DNA from: Labilithrix sp.
GTDB taxonomy: Bacteria > Myxococcota_A > Polyangia > Polyangiales > Polyangiaceae
Length of the DNA stretch: 35,285 bases
NCBI GenBank assembly: GCA_028287065.1
Contig: JAQBQJ010000565.1
Coordinates: 1 to 35,285, forward strand
Direction: 5' to 3'
Shown here: piece after piece, positions 16,506 to 26,118 of the stretch
Numbering within the stretch: position 1 is the stretch's first letter
How the letters are laid out: each line of letters starts with the position of its first letter
The notes under the pieces: generated by a model
The model's database searches: none
Seen by the model: only the letters and a program-made list of their open reading frames with translations
What the model was told of the DNA's origin: nothing
Position numbers and translations under genes: made by a program

Positions 16506-17743
16506 GCGAAGACGAGGCTCCGCCTCCGAGCGTGACGTTCGCGACCGGCGGTCTCCAGTGGACGCGCGTGCGTACACCGCGGCTGCTCTCGTTCATCGCG
16601 AAGATCCTGTTCGCGCTCGGCGGACTGACCGTGCTCGCCGCGTCGTACGAGAGCATGGGTTTCTTGGCGTTCGCCGGCCTCCTCGGCGTGCTGGCGTGGC
16701 CGCTCTTCATCGTCAGCTACATCCTTTCGCTCACGCAGAACGCGATCGGCGGCGGCCTCGAGGTGTCGAAGAGCGAGCTCGTCGTGCACATCGCGCGGAA
16801 GCGAAAGACGATCGCCGTCGACGCGATCGCCGGCGCGCTCGTCGTCGAGCGACTGGGCCTCGGGTGGCCGATCCCGACGGTCGAGATCGAGCTGATCGAC
16901 GGTGACATCCTCACCGCACGCCTTCCCGATCCGCGCTCGGCGCACGCAGTGGTCAGCGCGCTCGGATTCGGAGCCGGTGGCCGGCGCGTTCACGCCGCGC
17001 TCGCGAAGCCGACGCGGCGCCTGCTTCACCCGATGCTCGGCTTTCTCGCGTACATCGTCGGGAACGTCGCGATGGTCGTCGCGAGCACGGTCGGCGGGTT
17101 CGGGGTCGCGTACGCGTTCTGCCCGCTGGTGGCGCTCGCGGCTTACGCCGGGCTGAAACGGCTCACCCGGGCGCCCGAGCTGACCGTCGGCGACGACGGT
17201 GTGCTCGTCGAGGGTCGCTTCCGTCGCACGTTCATCCCGCGCAGCGACATCGTCGCCGTCGCGATGCCCACCTTCACCACGCTCGTCATCCAGCGAAAGA
17301 GCGGCAAGGCCACGATCGTTCGTGGCGTGGTCCTGAACGACGCGCGCTGCGCCGCGATCGCCCGCGTCATCGAGGATCGCCTCGGCCCGTCGGTCGCGAC
17401 GGCCGACCGCTTCGCGCACTACGACCGTTCCGGCCGAGCGCTCTCTGCGTGGCGCGATCATCTCGCGCGCGCGATGAACGAGGCGAGCTATCGCCAGAAT
17501 GCGGCGACCGTGGACGAGGCCGCCGCCGTGCTGCGAAGCGCAGAGGCCACGCCCGAGCAGCGGGTCGGAGCTGCGCTCGCGCTACGCGTCGCGGGAGAGC
17601 CGGCGGAGCGCATCCGTGTCGCGGTCGACGCGGCTGCCGACGACCGCGTGCGTGAAGCGCTCGAAGCGGTCGCCGAGGCGCGCGATGGAAACGACGATCC
17701 GATGATCGAGAAGGCCTTGCGCCGGCTCGCGGCGCCGGATTGA
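16502..17743 (+). CDS. Multi-TM membrane protein, unknown function
   Basis: MSEDEAPPPSVTFATGG... with several hydrophobic segments; ATGA overlap with the preceding stop. Confidence 0.75.
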   Translation: MSEDEAPPPSVTFATGGLQWTRVRTPRLLSFIAKILFALGGLTVLAASYESMGFLAFAGLLGVLAWPLFIVSYILSLTQNAIGGGLEVSKSELVVHIARKRKTIAVDAIAGALVVERLGLGWPIPTVEIELIDGDILTARLPDPRSAHAVVSALGFGAGGRRVHAALAKPTRRLLHPMLGFLAYIVGNVAMVVASTVGGFGVAYAFCPLVALAAYAGLKRLTRAPELTVGDDGVLVEGRFRRTFIPRSDIVAVAMPTFTTLVIQRKSGKATIVRGVVLNDARCAAIARVIEDRLGPSVATADRFAHYDRSGRALSAWRDHLARAMNEASYRQNAATVDEAAAVLRSAEATPEQRVGAALALRVAGEPAERIRVAVDAAADDRVREALEAVAEARDGNDDPMIEKALRRLAAPD

Positions 17744-17774
17744 TCGACGCTAGGATCCGCGCTAACAACCGCGC

Positions 17775-19436
17775 ATGAGTGGCCCCCGTCCTGTCAAAGC
17801 GCCTCGCGGTTCCGAGCTGTCGTGCAAGGGTTGGGTGCAAGAGGCTGCGCTCCGCATGCTCCACAACAACCTCGATGCCGAGGTGGCCGAGCGTCCGGAC
17901 GACCTCGTCGTGTACGGCGGCACCGGCAAGGCGGCGCGCTCGTGGGACGCGTTCGACGTGATCGCGCGCGAGCTGCGCTCCCTCGAGAACGACGAGACGC
18001 TCCTCGTGCAATCGGGCAAGGCGGTCGGTCGCTTCCGCACGCACGCCGATGCGCCGCGCGTGCTCATCGCGAACTCGAACCTCGTCGGCAAGTGGGCGAC
18101 GTGGGAGCACTTCCGCAAGCTCGAGGCCGAGGGCCTCATCATGTTCGGTCAGATGACGGCGGGCTCGTGGATTTACATCGGCACGCAAGGCATCTTGCAG
18201 GGCACGTACGAGACGTTCGTCGCCGCGAAGAAGGCGTACGCGGAGCGCACGAAGAAGAGCGGTCACGCATGGGTGCTCACCGCGGGCCTCGGCGGCATGG
18301 GCGGCGCGCAGCCGCTCGCCGCGACGATGGCGGGCCTCTCGTGCCTGGCCATCGAGGTCGATCCCACGCGCATCCAGAAGCGTCTCGACACGCGCTACGT
18401 CGACGAGCGCATCGACGATCTCGACAAGGCGCTCGAGCGCATCGAGCGTGCGAAGAAGGACGACAAGCCGGTGAGCATCGGTCTGTGCGGCAACGCCGCG
18501 GAGATCTTCCCGGAGCTCGTGAAGCGCGGCATCACGCCGGACCTCGTGACGGAGCAGACGGCGGCGCACGATCCGCTGGTCGGCTACGTGCCGATGGGCT
18601 TCACGCTCGAGGAGGCCGCCGAGCTCCGCAAGGAGGACGCGGAGGCGTACGTCGAAAAGGCGAAGGCGAGCATGGCCGAAGAGGTCGATGCGATGCTCGC
18701 GATGAAGGAGAAGGGCGCCGAGGTCTTCGACTACGGCAACAACATCCGCGCGTGCGCGGTCGAGGCGGGCTGCAAGCGCGCGTTCGACATCCCGGGCTTC
18801 GTCCCGGAGTACATCCGCCCGCAATTCTGCATCGGCCGCGGCCCGTTCCGGTGGGTGGCTCTGTCGGGCGATCCGGAGGACATCGCGGTCACGGATCAAG
18901 CGGTGCTCGACGCGGTGCCGAACGATCCGGACCTCCGCCGGTGGATCGAGCTCGCGAAGGAGCGGGTGAAGTTCCAGGGCTTGCCGGCGCGGATCTGCTG
19001 GCTCGGGTACGGCGATCGCGCGAAGGTGGGGCTGGCGTTCAACGAGCTGGTTCGCACGGGCAAGGTGAAGGCGCCGATCGTGATCGGGCGCGACCATCTC
19101 GATTGCGGCTCGGTGGCGTCGCCGAACCGCGAGACGGAGGCGATGAAGGACGGTAGCGACGCCATCGCGGACTGGGCGATCCTGAATGCGCTGGTGAACA
19201 CGGCGAGCGGCGCGAGCTGGGTGAGCTTTCATCATGGGGGCGGCGTGGGGATGGGGATGAGCCTGCATGCCGGGATGGTGGTGGTCGCGGATGGGACGGC
19301 GGAGGCGGCGAAGCGTCTCGAGCGTGTTCTGACGAGCGATCCAGGCATGGGTGTCATTCGGCACGCCGATGCCGGGTACGAGGACGCGATCGAGTGCGCC
19401 AAGGAGAAGGGCGTGCACGTGCCGCATAGGGCGTGA
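17775..19436 (+). CDS. hutU: Urocanate hydratase
   Basis: [99 protein letters not shown]. Confidence 0.97.
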   Translation: MSGPRPVKAPRGSELSCKGWVQEAALRMLHNNLDAEVAERPDDLVVYGGTGKAARSWDAFDVIARELRSLENDETLLVQSGKAVGRFRTHADAPRVLIANSNLVGKWATWEHFRKLEAEGLIMFGQMTAGSWIYIGTQGILQGTYETFVAAKKAYAERTKKSGHAWVLTAGLGGMGGAQPLAATMAGLSCLAIEVDPTRIQKRLDTRYVDERIDDLDKALERIERAKKDDKPVSIGLCGNAAEIFPELVKRGITPDLVTEQTAAHDPLVGYVPMGFTLEEAAELRKEDAEAYVEKAKASMAEEVDAMLAMKEKGAEVFDYGNNIRACAVEAGCKRAFDIPGFVPEYIRPQFCIGRGPFRWVALSGDPEDIAVTDQAVLDAVPNDPDLRRWIELAKERVKFQGLPARICWLGYGDRAKVGLAFNELVRTGKVKAPIVIGRDHLDCGSVASPNRETEAMKDGSDAIADWAILNALVNTASGASWVSFHHGGGVGMGMSLHAGMVVVADGTAEAAKRLERVLTSDPGMGVIRHADAGYEDAIECAKEKGVHVPHRA

Positions 19437-19473
19437 GCGAGCCCGCACGCGCACGCGCACGCGCTCCTTCCGT

Positions 19474-19540
19474 GGCGGAGGCGAACGCGAACGCGAAGGC
19501 GAACGCGAAGGCGGAAGCGGAGGAGGAAAGCGGAGGCGGC
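19474..19540 (+). repeat. Degenerate hexanucleotide array (GCGAAC/GCGAAG/GCGGAG)
   Basis: ggcgaacgcgaacgcgaaggcgaacgcgaaggcggaagcggaggaggaaagcggaggcggc. Confidence 0.85.
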
Positions 19541-19573
19541 GTCGTGGCGGGCTCACAACCCGCCGGCCGTTGA

Positions 19574-19899
19574 TCAGCGGTGGCCGCCGATGCAGTTGTA
19601 GAAAGTGTCGATGATTTCTCGGAGCTTGGCTGCGAGCTCCGGCGGCAGTTGCGCGATGTATCCGGATGCGTGCGCCGATTCGAGGATCGCGATGCATTCG
19701 TTCGCGGAGCCTTTGGCGTAGCCGTAGTGCAGGTTGCGACGTGCGCCTCGGGCGTGGCTGCCCTCGGCGATGTTGAGCGGAATGCTGCACCGAGCCTTCT
19801 TCAGTTGCCGGCTCAAGTCCGGGTCCTGCCGATCCAGACCGCCACGACCGCGGTCATCTCCCTCACCACCTCCAGCGCATCGACATAGATCTTCAACAT
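19574..19899 (-). pseudogene. Four-helix-bundle (S23/IVP-type) protein gene split by an apparent 1-nt frameshift
   Basis: MLKIYVDALEVVREMTAVVAVWIGR in one frame continues as DPDLSRQLKKARCSIPLNIAEGSHARGARRNLHYGYAKGSANECIAILESAHASGYI in another; the frames meet near 19813-19830. Confidence 0.75.
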
Positions 19900-20014
19900 T
19901 CGAACCTCCGTGCCCGCATCTCGTGCGGACGTAAAACCTCCCGCGTCGCGCGCAGCTCGACGCGACCGAGCACGACGCGACACTAAGAAGTCCGAACGAC
20001 GATCAGATCCGCAA

Positions 20015-20057
20015 CGCCGCCTCCGCCTCCGCCTCCGCCTCCGCTTCCGCCTCCGCC
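20015..20057 (+). repeat. Hexanucleotide array (CCTCCG/CTTCCG), inverted relative to 19474-19540
   Basis: cgccgcctccgcctccgcctccgcctccgcttccgcctccgcc; its reverse complement closely matches ggcggaagcggagg...gcggaggcggcg at 19510-19541. Confidence 0.85.
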
Positions 20058-20074
20058 TGTGCTTTGATTCGAAC

Positions 20075-21055
20075 GTGCGACGCCTCTTTGCGCTTCTTGC
20101 CGTCGCCCTCGTTGCGGTCGCCTGCTCCGACGAGTCCATCAAACCAACGCCCGGCCCGGTCCTTCCTCCCGACGCCGCCGTCGATGCCGCTGCCCCCGCG
20201 CCCGACGGCGGCGCCACCCGTCGCCCCGGCGTCCTCCGCGTCGCCACCTTCAACGTCCACCGCTACTTCGACACCCTCTGCGACAGCGGCAACTGCGCCG
20301 CAGGCGATTTCGAAGAAGCTCCCTCCCAAGCCGTCTTCGACGCCCAGACCGACAAGCTCGCGAAGGGGATCGCGCTCATCGACCCCGACGTCATCTCCCT
20401 CGAGGAGGTCGAGACCGACCGCTGCCTCTCTGCGCTCACCGCCAAGCTCGCCTCGCTCGGCAAGGCCTTCACGATCTCCCACCTCGGCGAGACCGGATCT
20501 CCCGGCAGCGTCGACGTCGCGGTCCTCGCGCGCGGAACGCTCGGCGAGATCAAGACGCACCGCGAGACGCGCATTCCGCTCGCCGGCGGCGGCACGACCA
20601 CGTTCTCGCGCGAGCTCCTCGAGATCCGCATGACGTTCGGCGAAAGGCAGGTCGTCATGTTTGCCGCGCACTTCCGCTCGCAGGTCGCCGACGATCCCGC
20701 GCGCCGCCTCGCCGAAGCGAAGGCAGCGCAGGCGATCATCGCGAAGACCTCGACGGATCTCCCCGACGCGCTCGTGCTCCTCGGCGGCGATCTCAACGAC
20801 AAGCCCGGCTCCGAAGCGATCAACGCGCTCGAGGCCGGCGGCGCCCTCGTGCGCGTCGCGAAGGATCTCCCGCCCGACGACCAGGCCACGTACATCTTCA
20901 ACGGTGTGAAGAGCGCGCTCGATCACATCTTCATCGGCGCGCCGCAGGCGACCCGCTACGTCGGCAAGAGCACGACGGCGTACAAGGACGATCCGCGCGG
21001 CGGCTTCGCCGGCAGCGATCACGCCGCGCTCGCCGCCGATTTTTCGATCGAGTGA
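20075..21055 (+). CDS. Endonuclease/exonuclease/phosphatase-family lipoprotein
   Basis: VRRLFALLAVALVAVACSDE signal; RVATFNVHRYFD, DVISLEEVE, VLLGGDLNDKPGSEA, DHIFIG, GSDHAALAADF. Confidence 0.88.
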   Translation: MRRLFALLAVALVAVACSDESIKPTPGPVLPPDAAVDAAAPAPDGGATRRPGVLRVATFNVHRYFDTLCDSGNCAAGDFEEAPSQAVFDAQTDKLAKGIALIDPDVISLEEVETDRCLSALTAKLASLGKAFTISHLGETGSPGSVDVAVLARGTLGEIKTHRETRIPLAGGGTTTFSRELLEIRMTFGERQVVMFAAHFRSQVADDPARRLAEAKAAQAIIAKTSTDLPDALVLLGGDLNDKPGSEAINALEAGGALVRVAKDLPPDDQATYIFNGVKSALDHIFIGAPQATRYVGKSTTAYKDDPRGGFAGSDHAALAADFSIE

Positions 21056-21191
21056 TCCCATCCGCCGCGAGACCCCCCCGATGGGGTTTCGTTCGCTCGA
21101 AAAAAGCCGAGCCATTTCGAGCGTTGACGCGGACCCCATGCACACCCGATGAAAGCGGCCCTCGTGCAGGCTCCCCCTCGATGCCTCGATC

Positions 21192-21545
21192 TCAGGCCAG
21201 CGGTGCCGGATACGACGACAGGCCGATCCTCCGCCCGTCCGGATCGCGTACGTACAGCGTGAACTCCGTCGAGGCCTCGATGCCGACGCCCGCCTTCGCC
21301 AGACGCTCCGTGTACAATGCACGCGTCTCCGGGGCGATCGTGAACGCCACGAGCTCCTTCGAGCCCTCGGGATGCGGCGGCTCGCCGGGCTCGCTCGTCT
21401 CCAGCATCACGATCGCGCCGCCCGCATCGAGCCACACGCTCCGCGGCTCTTGCCGGCGTACGACGGCCAGGCCGAGCGCCTCGACGTAAAAGCGTTCGAG
21501 ACGTCCGAGGTCCTTCGTGCGGAACGCGAGGTGATGGACGCGCAT
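21192..21545 (-). CDS. VOC-family (glyoxalase/bleomycin resistance) protein
   Basis: MRVHHLAFRTKDLGRLERFYVEALGL...FTLYVRDPDGRRIGLSSYP. Confidence 0.9.
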   Translation of the reverse strand: MRVHHLAFRTKDLGRLERFYVEALGLAVVRRQEPRSVWLDAGGAIVMLETSEPGEPPHPEGSKELVAFTIAPETRALYTERLAKAGVGIEASTEFTLYVRDPDGRRIGLSSYPAPLA

Positions 21546-21589
21546 GGGCCGAGCGTACCGCTCTCCACCTCGGATAGTCTGCGGCGCTT

Positions 21590-23434
21590 ATGGCATCGGC
21601 GCGGCGAAGCACGCGGGCGCGATCGAGGATCGCCGCGCTCACGACGACCCTCGCGCTCGCGGTCGCCTTCCCGGCGGCGACGGCGAAGGCGCAAGGAACG
21701 ACGCGCTCGTCGCCGTCGTCGCCGTACGAGAAGTCGAAGATCGGCCTTGCGCTCGACGCCGTCCACGGCGTCGTCGACCCCGCGCCGGAGGGGAAGATCG
21801 TCGAGGGCATCGACGTCGTCCCGCTCGAGGTCATCGAAGAAGACGACCCCGCGCCGCGGTTCCTCAACATCTTCCACGCGACCACGCTCCGCAGCACGTT
21901 GAAGCGCGAGGTGTTGCTCACGGTCGGCGAGGCGTATCGCCAGTATCGGGTCGACGAGACCGTCCGTTCGCTGCGCATCTTCCAGCAGCTCTCGCTCGTC
22001 CTCGCCGTCCCGATCGCGGGCAGCGCCCCCGATCGCGTACGCGTCCTGATCGTGACGAAGGACGTCTGGAGCCTCCGCGCGCAGTTCGACCTGAAGCTCG
22101 GCGCCGGCGGCCTAGACCTGCTTCGCTTCGAGCCGACCGAGCGCAACATCGCCGGGACGCTCGACTCCGCCGTCACGCGCTTCGAGCTGTACCCGAATTC
22201 GCTCACGCTCGGCGGCGGCTACTTCATTCCACGCCTCGCAGACCGCCTGATCTACCTGGTGCTCGAGGGTAACGTCGTCTTCGAGCGCGACAGCGGCCGC
22301 GCCGAGGGCTCGTACGGTCGCGTCGCAGCGTCGTCGCCGCAGCTCTCCGCGGATACGCCCATCCTCTGGGGGGTCGGCACGGTGTGGCAGGACATCAACG
22401 TGCGACGCTACGTCAACGCGAAGCTCGCGACGTTCGACGCGCAGAGCACTCCCGACGACGATCGCGTCCCCGACGTCTATCGACTGCGCGGCATCACGAC
22501 GACCGCGTCGGTCGTGCGCTCGTACGGCCTCGCACGCAAGGTCGACGTCACGTTCGGCGGCGAGCTCAACGTGCGCGAGTACATCGGTCTCGATCCCGCG
22601 CTCTACGATCCGCGCGTCGTCGCCGAGTACCAGGCGAAGCGCGTGCCCACCACCGACTATCGCGCGGCGCCGTGGTTCCAGGTTCGCGCGTACGAGAGCC
22701 GCTTCCTCCGCATCCACGACCTCGAGCTGCTCGCCCTCGAAGAGGACTACCGGATCGGCTACGACGGATGGCTGCGCACGTATCCCGTCACGAAGGCGAT
22801 CGGCTCGTCGCGCGACTTCCTCGGGCTGCACGCCGCCTTCCAGTACGTCGCGCCGCTTCGTACCGGGTTCGCGCGCGCGACGACCGAGGCGCTCACGGAG
22901 CTCCAGACCGACGCCGTGCCCACGTTCGCGGTCGCGGGCAACGTGATGCTCGTGAGCCCGAGCTTCGGCATCGGCCGCCTCGTCGTGAGCGGGCTCGGCA
23001 TCGCGCGTCCTCGCAACTACCTGAACCAGCGCAGCTCGATCGGCGGCGAGGGGCGCTTGCGCGGCTACCCGAGCGCGGCCTTCCTCGGTGAGAACCTCGT
23101 CGCGTGGAACACCGAGCTGCGCTCGCGTCCGGTCGAGATCCTCTCGTGTCAGGTCGGCGGCGCGCTCTTCTTCGACGTCGGCGATGCATTCGACGGCACG
23201 CACCTTCAGCCCAAGAGCTCCGCGGGCTTCGGCGTTCGGACGCTCTTTCCGCAGCTCGATCGCCAGGTCTTCCGCTTCGACGTCGCGTTCCCGCTGGTCC
23301 GTGGCGGCGCCGAGTCGCCCGTCGGGTTCTACGCGTCGTTCGAGCAAGCCTTCTCCGCAGGCGCAATCACGGCGCCGGGCCCTGCGCCCGCGCAATCGAT
23401 CCTCAGCCCGGTCGGCGGCGCGCTCGGCCAGTGA
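21590..23434 (+). CDS. BamA/TamA-like outer-membrane protein
   Basis: Signal peptide, POTRA-like segment (TVGEAYRQYRVDETVRSLRIFQQ), C-terminal GEGRLRGYPSAAFLGENLVAWNTELR typical of Omp85 barrels. Confidence 0.8.
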   Translation: MASARRSTRARSRIAALTTTLALAVAFPAATAKAQGTTRSSPSSPYEKSKIGLALDAVHGVVDPAPEGKIVEGIDVVPLEVIEEDDPAPRFLNIFHATTLRSTLKREVLLTVGEAYRQYRVDETVRSLRIFQQLSLVLAVPIAGSAPDRVRVLIVTKDVWSLRAQFDLKLGAGGLDLLRFEPTERNIAGTLDSAVTRFELYPNSLTLGGGYFIPRLADRLIYLVLEGNVVFERDSGRAEGSYGRVAASSPQLSADTPILWGVGTVWQDINVRRYVNAKLATFDAQSTPDDDRVPDVYRLRGITTTASVVRSYGLARKVDVTFGGELNVREYIGLDPALYDPRVVAEYQAKRVPTTDYRAAPWFQVRAYESRFLRIHDLELLALEEDYRIGYDGWLRTYPVTKAIGSSRDFLGLHAAFQYVAPLRTGFARATTEALTELQTDAVPTFAVAGNVMLVSPSFGIGRLVVSGLGIARPRNYLNQRSSIGGEGRLRGYPSAAFLGENLVAWNTELRSRPVEILSCQVGGALFFDVGDAFDGTHLQPKSSAGFGVRTLFPQLDRQVFRFDVAFPLVRGGAESPVGFYASFEQAFSAGAITAPGPAPAQSILSPVGGALGQ

Positions 23435-23453
23435 GTGTGCTAATCCCCGGGCG

Positions 23454-24428
23454 ATGCGTCATGTCGTCGTCGCCACGCACGGGCACTGCTTCGATGGGAT
23501 GTGCTCGGCCGTGATGTTCACGCGGCTGATGCGACACATCCACCCCGGCGAAGAGCTCTCGTTCACGTACCGCGCGCAGGGCTACGGTCCCGGCTCGAAC
23601 GGCGTCGACCCGGCGATCTTCACCGGCCAGGAGAACGCGATCCTCGACTTCCGCTTCTCGCAAGCGCCTCAGCTCACCTGGTACTTCGATCATCACGTCA
23701 GCGCATTTCCCTCGCCGGCCGATCGCCTCGCCTACGACGATCGTGCGAAGGAGGGCCCCTCGCGCACGATGTTCCACGACGGTGGCTACGGCTCGTGCAC
23801 CAAGCTCATCGCCGACATCGGGCGCCAGCGCTTCGGTCTCGACGTGTCGGGCGACGAGGAGCTCGTGCGCTGGGCGGACATGATCGACTCGGCCGCCTTC
23901 CCGAGCGCCGAGATGGCAGTCGCGCGCGCCGAGCCGGTGCTTCACCTCATGACGGTGGTCGAGCACCACGGCGGAGATGCGTTCCTCCAGACGATGGTCC
24001 CGCGCTTGCTCGAGGAGCCGCTCGTGGAGCTGGCGAAGGGCAAGGACGTCGAGGAGGCCTACGCGCCGCTCGCCGCGCAGCACGAGGGCTACGTCGAGCT
24101 CGTGAAAAAGCACGCGACCGTGCGCGGCCCCGTGGTCGTCGTCGATCTCGGCTCGGTGGTCGTCGACGTCGGCGCGAAGGTCGTGACGTACTCGCTCTGG
24201 GCGGAGAGCGCGTACTCCGTGGTCCTCAGCTGCTCGCCGTCGAAGTGCAAGATCTCGATCGGCTACAACCCGTGGTCGCCGGTCGAGCGTCGCCACAACA
24301 TCGCCGCGATCTGCGAGCGTCACGGCGGGGGCGGTCACCCCGTCGTCGGCGCGATCTCGCTCCCCGCCGACCAGATCGACCGCGCGCGGAAGCTGACGAA
24401 CGAGATCGCCGAGGAGCTCGCGACCTGA
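23454..24428 (+). CDS. DHH/DHHA1-type phosphoesterase-like protein
   Basis: THGHCFDGMCSAVM, WYFDHHVSAFPS, C-terminal HGGGGHPVVGAISLP. Confidence 0.85.
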   Translation: MRHVVVATHGHCFDGMCSAVMFTRLMRHIHPGEELSFTYRAQGYGPGSNGVDPAIFTGQENAILDFRFSQAPQLTWYFDHHVSAFPSPADRLAYDDRAKEGPSRTMFHDGGYGSCTKLIADIGRQRFGLDVSGDEELVRWADMIDSAAFPSAEMAVARAEPVLHLMTVVEHHGGDAFLQTMVPRLLEEPLVELAKGKDVEEAYAPLAAQHEGYVELVKKHATVRGPVVVVDLGSVVVDVGAKVVTYSLWAESAYSVVLSCSPSKCKISIGYNPWSPVERRHNIAAICERHGGGGHPVVGAISLPADQIDRARKLTNEIAEELAT

Positions 24429-24445
24429 GCGATTCTCATGAGCTC

Positions 24446-25204
24446 GTGTCGCGTGATTCACGCGACCTGATCGTCCTCGGTCATCGGGGCGGGCGAGGCG
24501 AGGGCTGGCCGGCGGAGAACACGCTGCCCGCGTTCGAACGCGCGATCGCCGAAGGCGCGGACGGGGTCGAGCTCGACGTGCGACTCACGTTGGACGGCGA
24601 GGCGATCGTCTTCCACGACACGACGCTGGCGCGCGCGACGGGAGGCGCCGACGCGCGCGCCGTCCACAAGGTCGCGTATGCGGATCTGCCCATTTTGCCG
24701 GGAGGCGAGCGCATCCCGCGCCTCGCCGACGTGCTCGACGCGATGCGCGGGCGCATCGTGAACGTGGAGCTGAAGGCGGACGTCGCGCCGACGTCGATGC
24801 TCGGCGACGTGCCGCAGCGAATGCGTCTGGTACGGACGGCGGCCGCCGCCGTGAAGAAGACGAACGGCGTCGACGTCGTCTTCTCGTCGTTCGATCCGCT
24901 CTCGGTGATCGCGCTCGTCGCCGTGCTGCCGCGTGTGCCGCGCGCGATCCTGGTCGGCACGAGGACGCCCCGCGCCGCCACCGCGCTCCCGCTCGCGATG
25001 CGTGCCGCGATCGTCGCCGCTCACGTCGACGAGTCGCTCGTCACGGCAGCCCGCGCGGAGCGGCTTGCGCGCTCGGGGCTGCGCGTCGCGGCGTGGACGG
25101 TCAACGATCCCGCGCGTGCACAGCTGCTCGTCGCGCTCGGCGCATCCTGGATCATCACCGATGCGCCGGGCCGGATCGTCGCCGCCCTCAGTCCTCGCAG
25201 GTGA
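24446..25204 (+). CDS. Glycerophosphodiester phosphodiesterase family protein
   Basis: VLGHRGGRGEGWPAENTLPAFERAIAEGADGVELDVRLTLDGEAIVFHDTTLARATGG; WTVNDPARAQLLVALGASWIITDAPG. Confidence 0.93.
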   Translation: MSRDSRDLIVLGHRGGRGEGWPAENTLPAFERAIAEGADGVELDVRLTLDGEAIVFHDTTLARATGGADARAVHKVAYADLPILPGGERIPRLADVLDAMRGRIVNVELKADVAPTSMLGDVPQRMRLVRTAAAAVKKTNGVDVVFSSFDPLSVIALVAVLPRVPRAILVGTRTPRAATALPLAMRAAIVAAHVDESLVTAARAERLARSGLRVAAWTVNDPARAQLLVALGASWIITDAPGRIVAALSPRR

Positions 25205-26075
25205 CGCGCTCGACGCGAAGCCCCGGCGGCGGCTGCTGCGTGAAGAGCCCCTCGGTGAGCGGCGGGTTCCAGGTCACGTCCTCGTAGCGGAACTGGACGT
25301 CCTCGTCCTTCGCCGGCACCTCGACGTGGATCTTGCGCGGCAGCTCGGCCTGACACACCGGACCGCTGACCGGGATCGGAGGGTCGATGCCGTCCGGATC
25401 GACCTGCGGCTTCGACATCGCGGCCGGCTGATGGTCGCCGAGCTCTGCGTGGTAGAGCACGTAGCCTTCCTGGCGAACCTCGACGTCGACGACGCGCATG
25501 CGCTGCTGGTCCCACGGCAGCGCGAAGTCCTTCGGATGCGGGGCGAGGTGGATCTCCTCCTGGGCGTTGCGCGAGCTCGCGATCTTGATGACGTAGTAGC
25601 CGCTGTTGCTCCACTCGATCGTGGCGGCCGGCGGCTCGTGCTTGAGGACGGGCGCCTCGCCACGTAGGAGCGACACGAGGACGTGCCCGGGCATCGGCAC
25701 GGTGGTGAGCCGCGCGATGTTGCAGGCGCTCGCCGGGCCGAACAGGAAGCGCTTCTCGCGCAGGTCGGCGAGCGTGAACTTCGTCTCGTCGCTCGCGAGC
25801 GTAGCGACGACGCCGCTGTTCATCGGACCGATGACGTCCATGCGGAGGCGCGCGGGCCAGAGGGCGAACATGAGGAGATCGCCGCGGACGCGACCGCCTT
25901 TGCCGAAGTGGTCGATCTTCGCGCTCGCGTGGATGCCGACGCCGCAGTCCTGGCTTGCGTGAAGCCGTGCGAGCGCCGAGCGCGCGTCGGGCATGCGGGA
26001 GGCCGGCGGAGGCGTCCCGCAGGCCATGCAGCCGAGGGAGGCGAGGGCGACCACGAGAGCTCCGGCGCGGTTCAT
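25188..26075 (-). CDS. Lipoprotein of unknown function (LolA/LolB- or DUF4292-like impression)
   Basis: MNRAGALVVALASLGCMACGTPPP lipobox; LRMDVIGPMNSGVVATLASDETKFTLAD. Overlaps the convergent GDPD gene by 17 nt. Confidence 0.8.
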   Translation of the reverse strand: MNRAGALVVALASLGCMACGTPPPASRMPDARSALARLHASQDCGVGIHASAKIDHFGKGGRVRGDLLMFALWPARLRMDVIGPMNSGVVATLASDETKFTLADLREKRFLFGPASACNIARLTTVPMPGHVLVSLLRGEAPVLKHEPPAATIEWSNSGYYVIKIASSRNAQEEIHLAPHPKDFALPWDQQRMRVVDVEVRQEGYVLYHAELGDHQPAAMSKPQVDPDGIDPPIPVSGPVCQAELPRKIHVEVPAKDEDVQFRYEDVTWNPPLTEGLFTQQPPPGLRVERVTCED

Positions 26076-26099
26076 GGCACCCCGTCTAACACAGGAGTG

Positions 26100-26118
26100 G
26101 TGTCCGAATTCCGGACAC
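26100..26118. promoter_or_regulatory. Candidate operator: inverted repeat GTGTCCG-AATTC-CGGACAC
   Basis: 7-bp perfect arms in the intergenic region upstream of both the - strand lipoprotein and the + strand small ORF. Confidence 0.5.

Noticed and set aside
17367-19790. 807-aa - strand ORF antisense to hutU
   Set aside because: Low-complexity composition; hutU on the + strand is unambiguous.
19474-20057. CRISPR-like interpretation of the repeat arrays
   Set aside because: Period is 6 nt with no spacers; microsatellite-type arrays, not CRISPR.
21074-21115. ACCCC…GGGGT plus A-run between convergent EEP and VOC genes
   Set aside because: Plausible simple terminator but short and imperfect; not distinctive enough to report as a feature.
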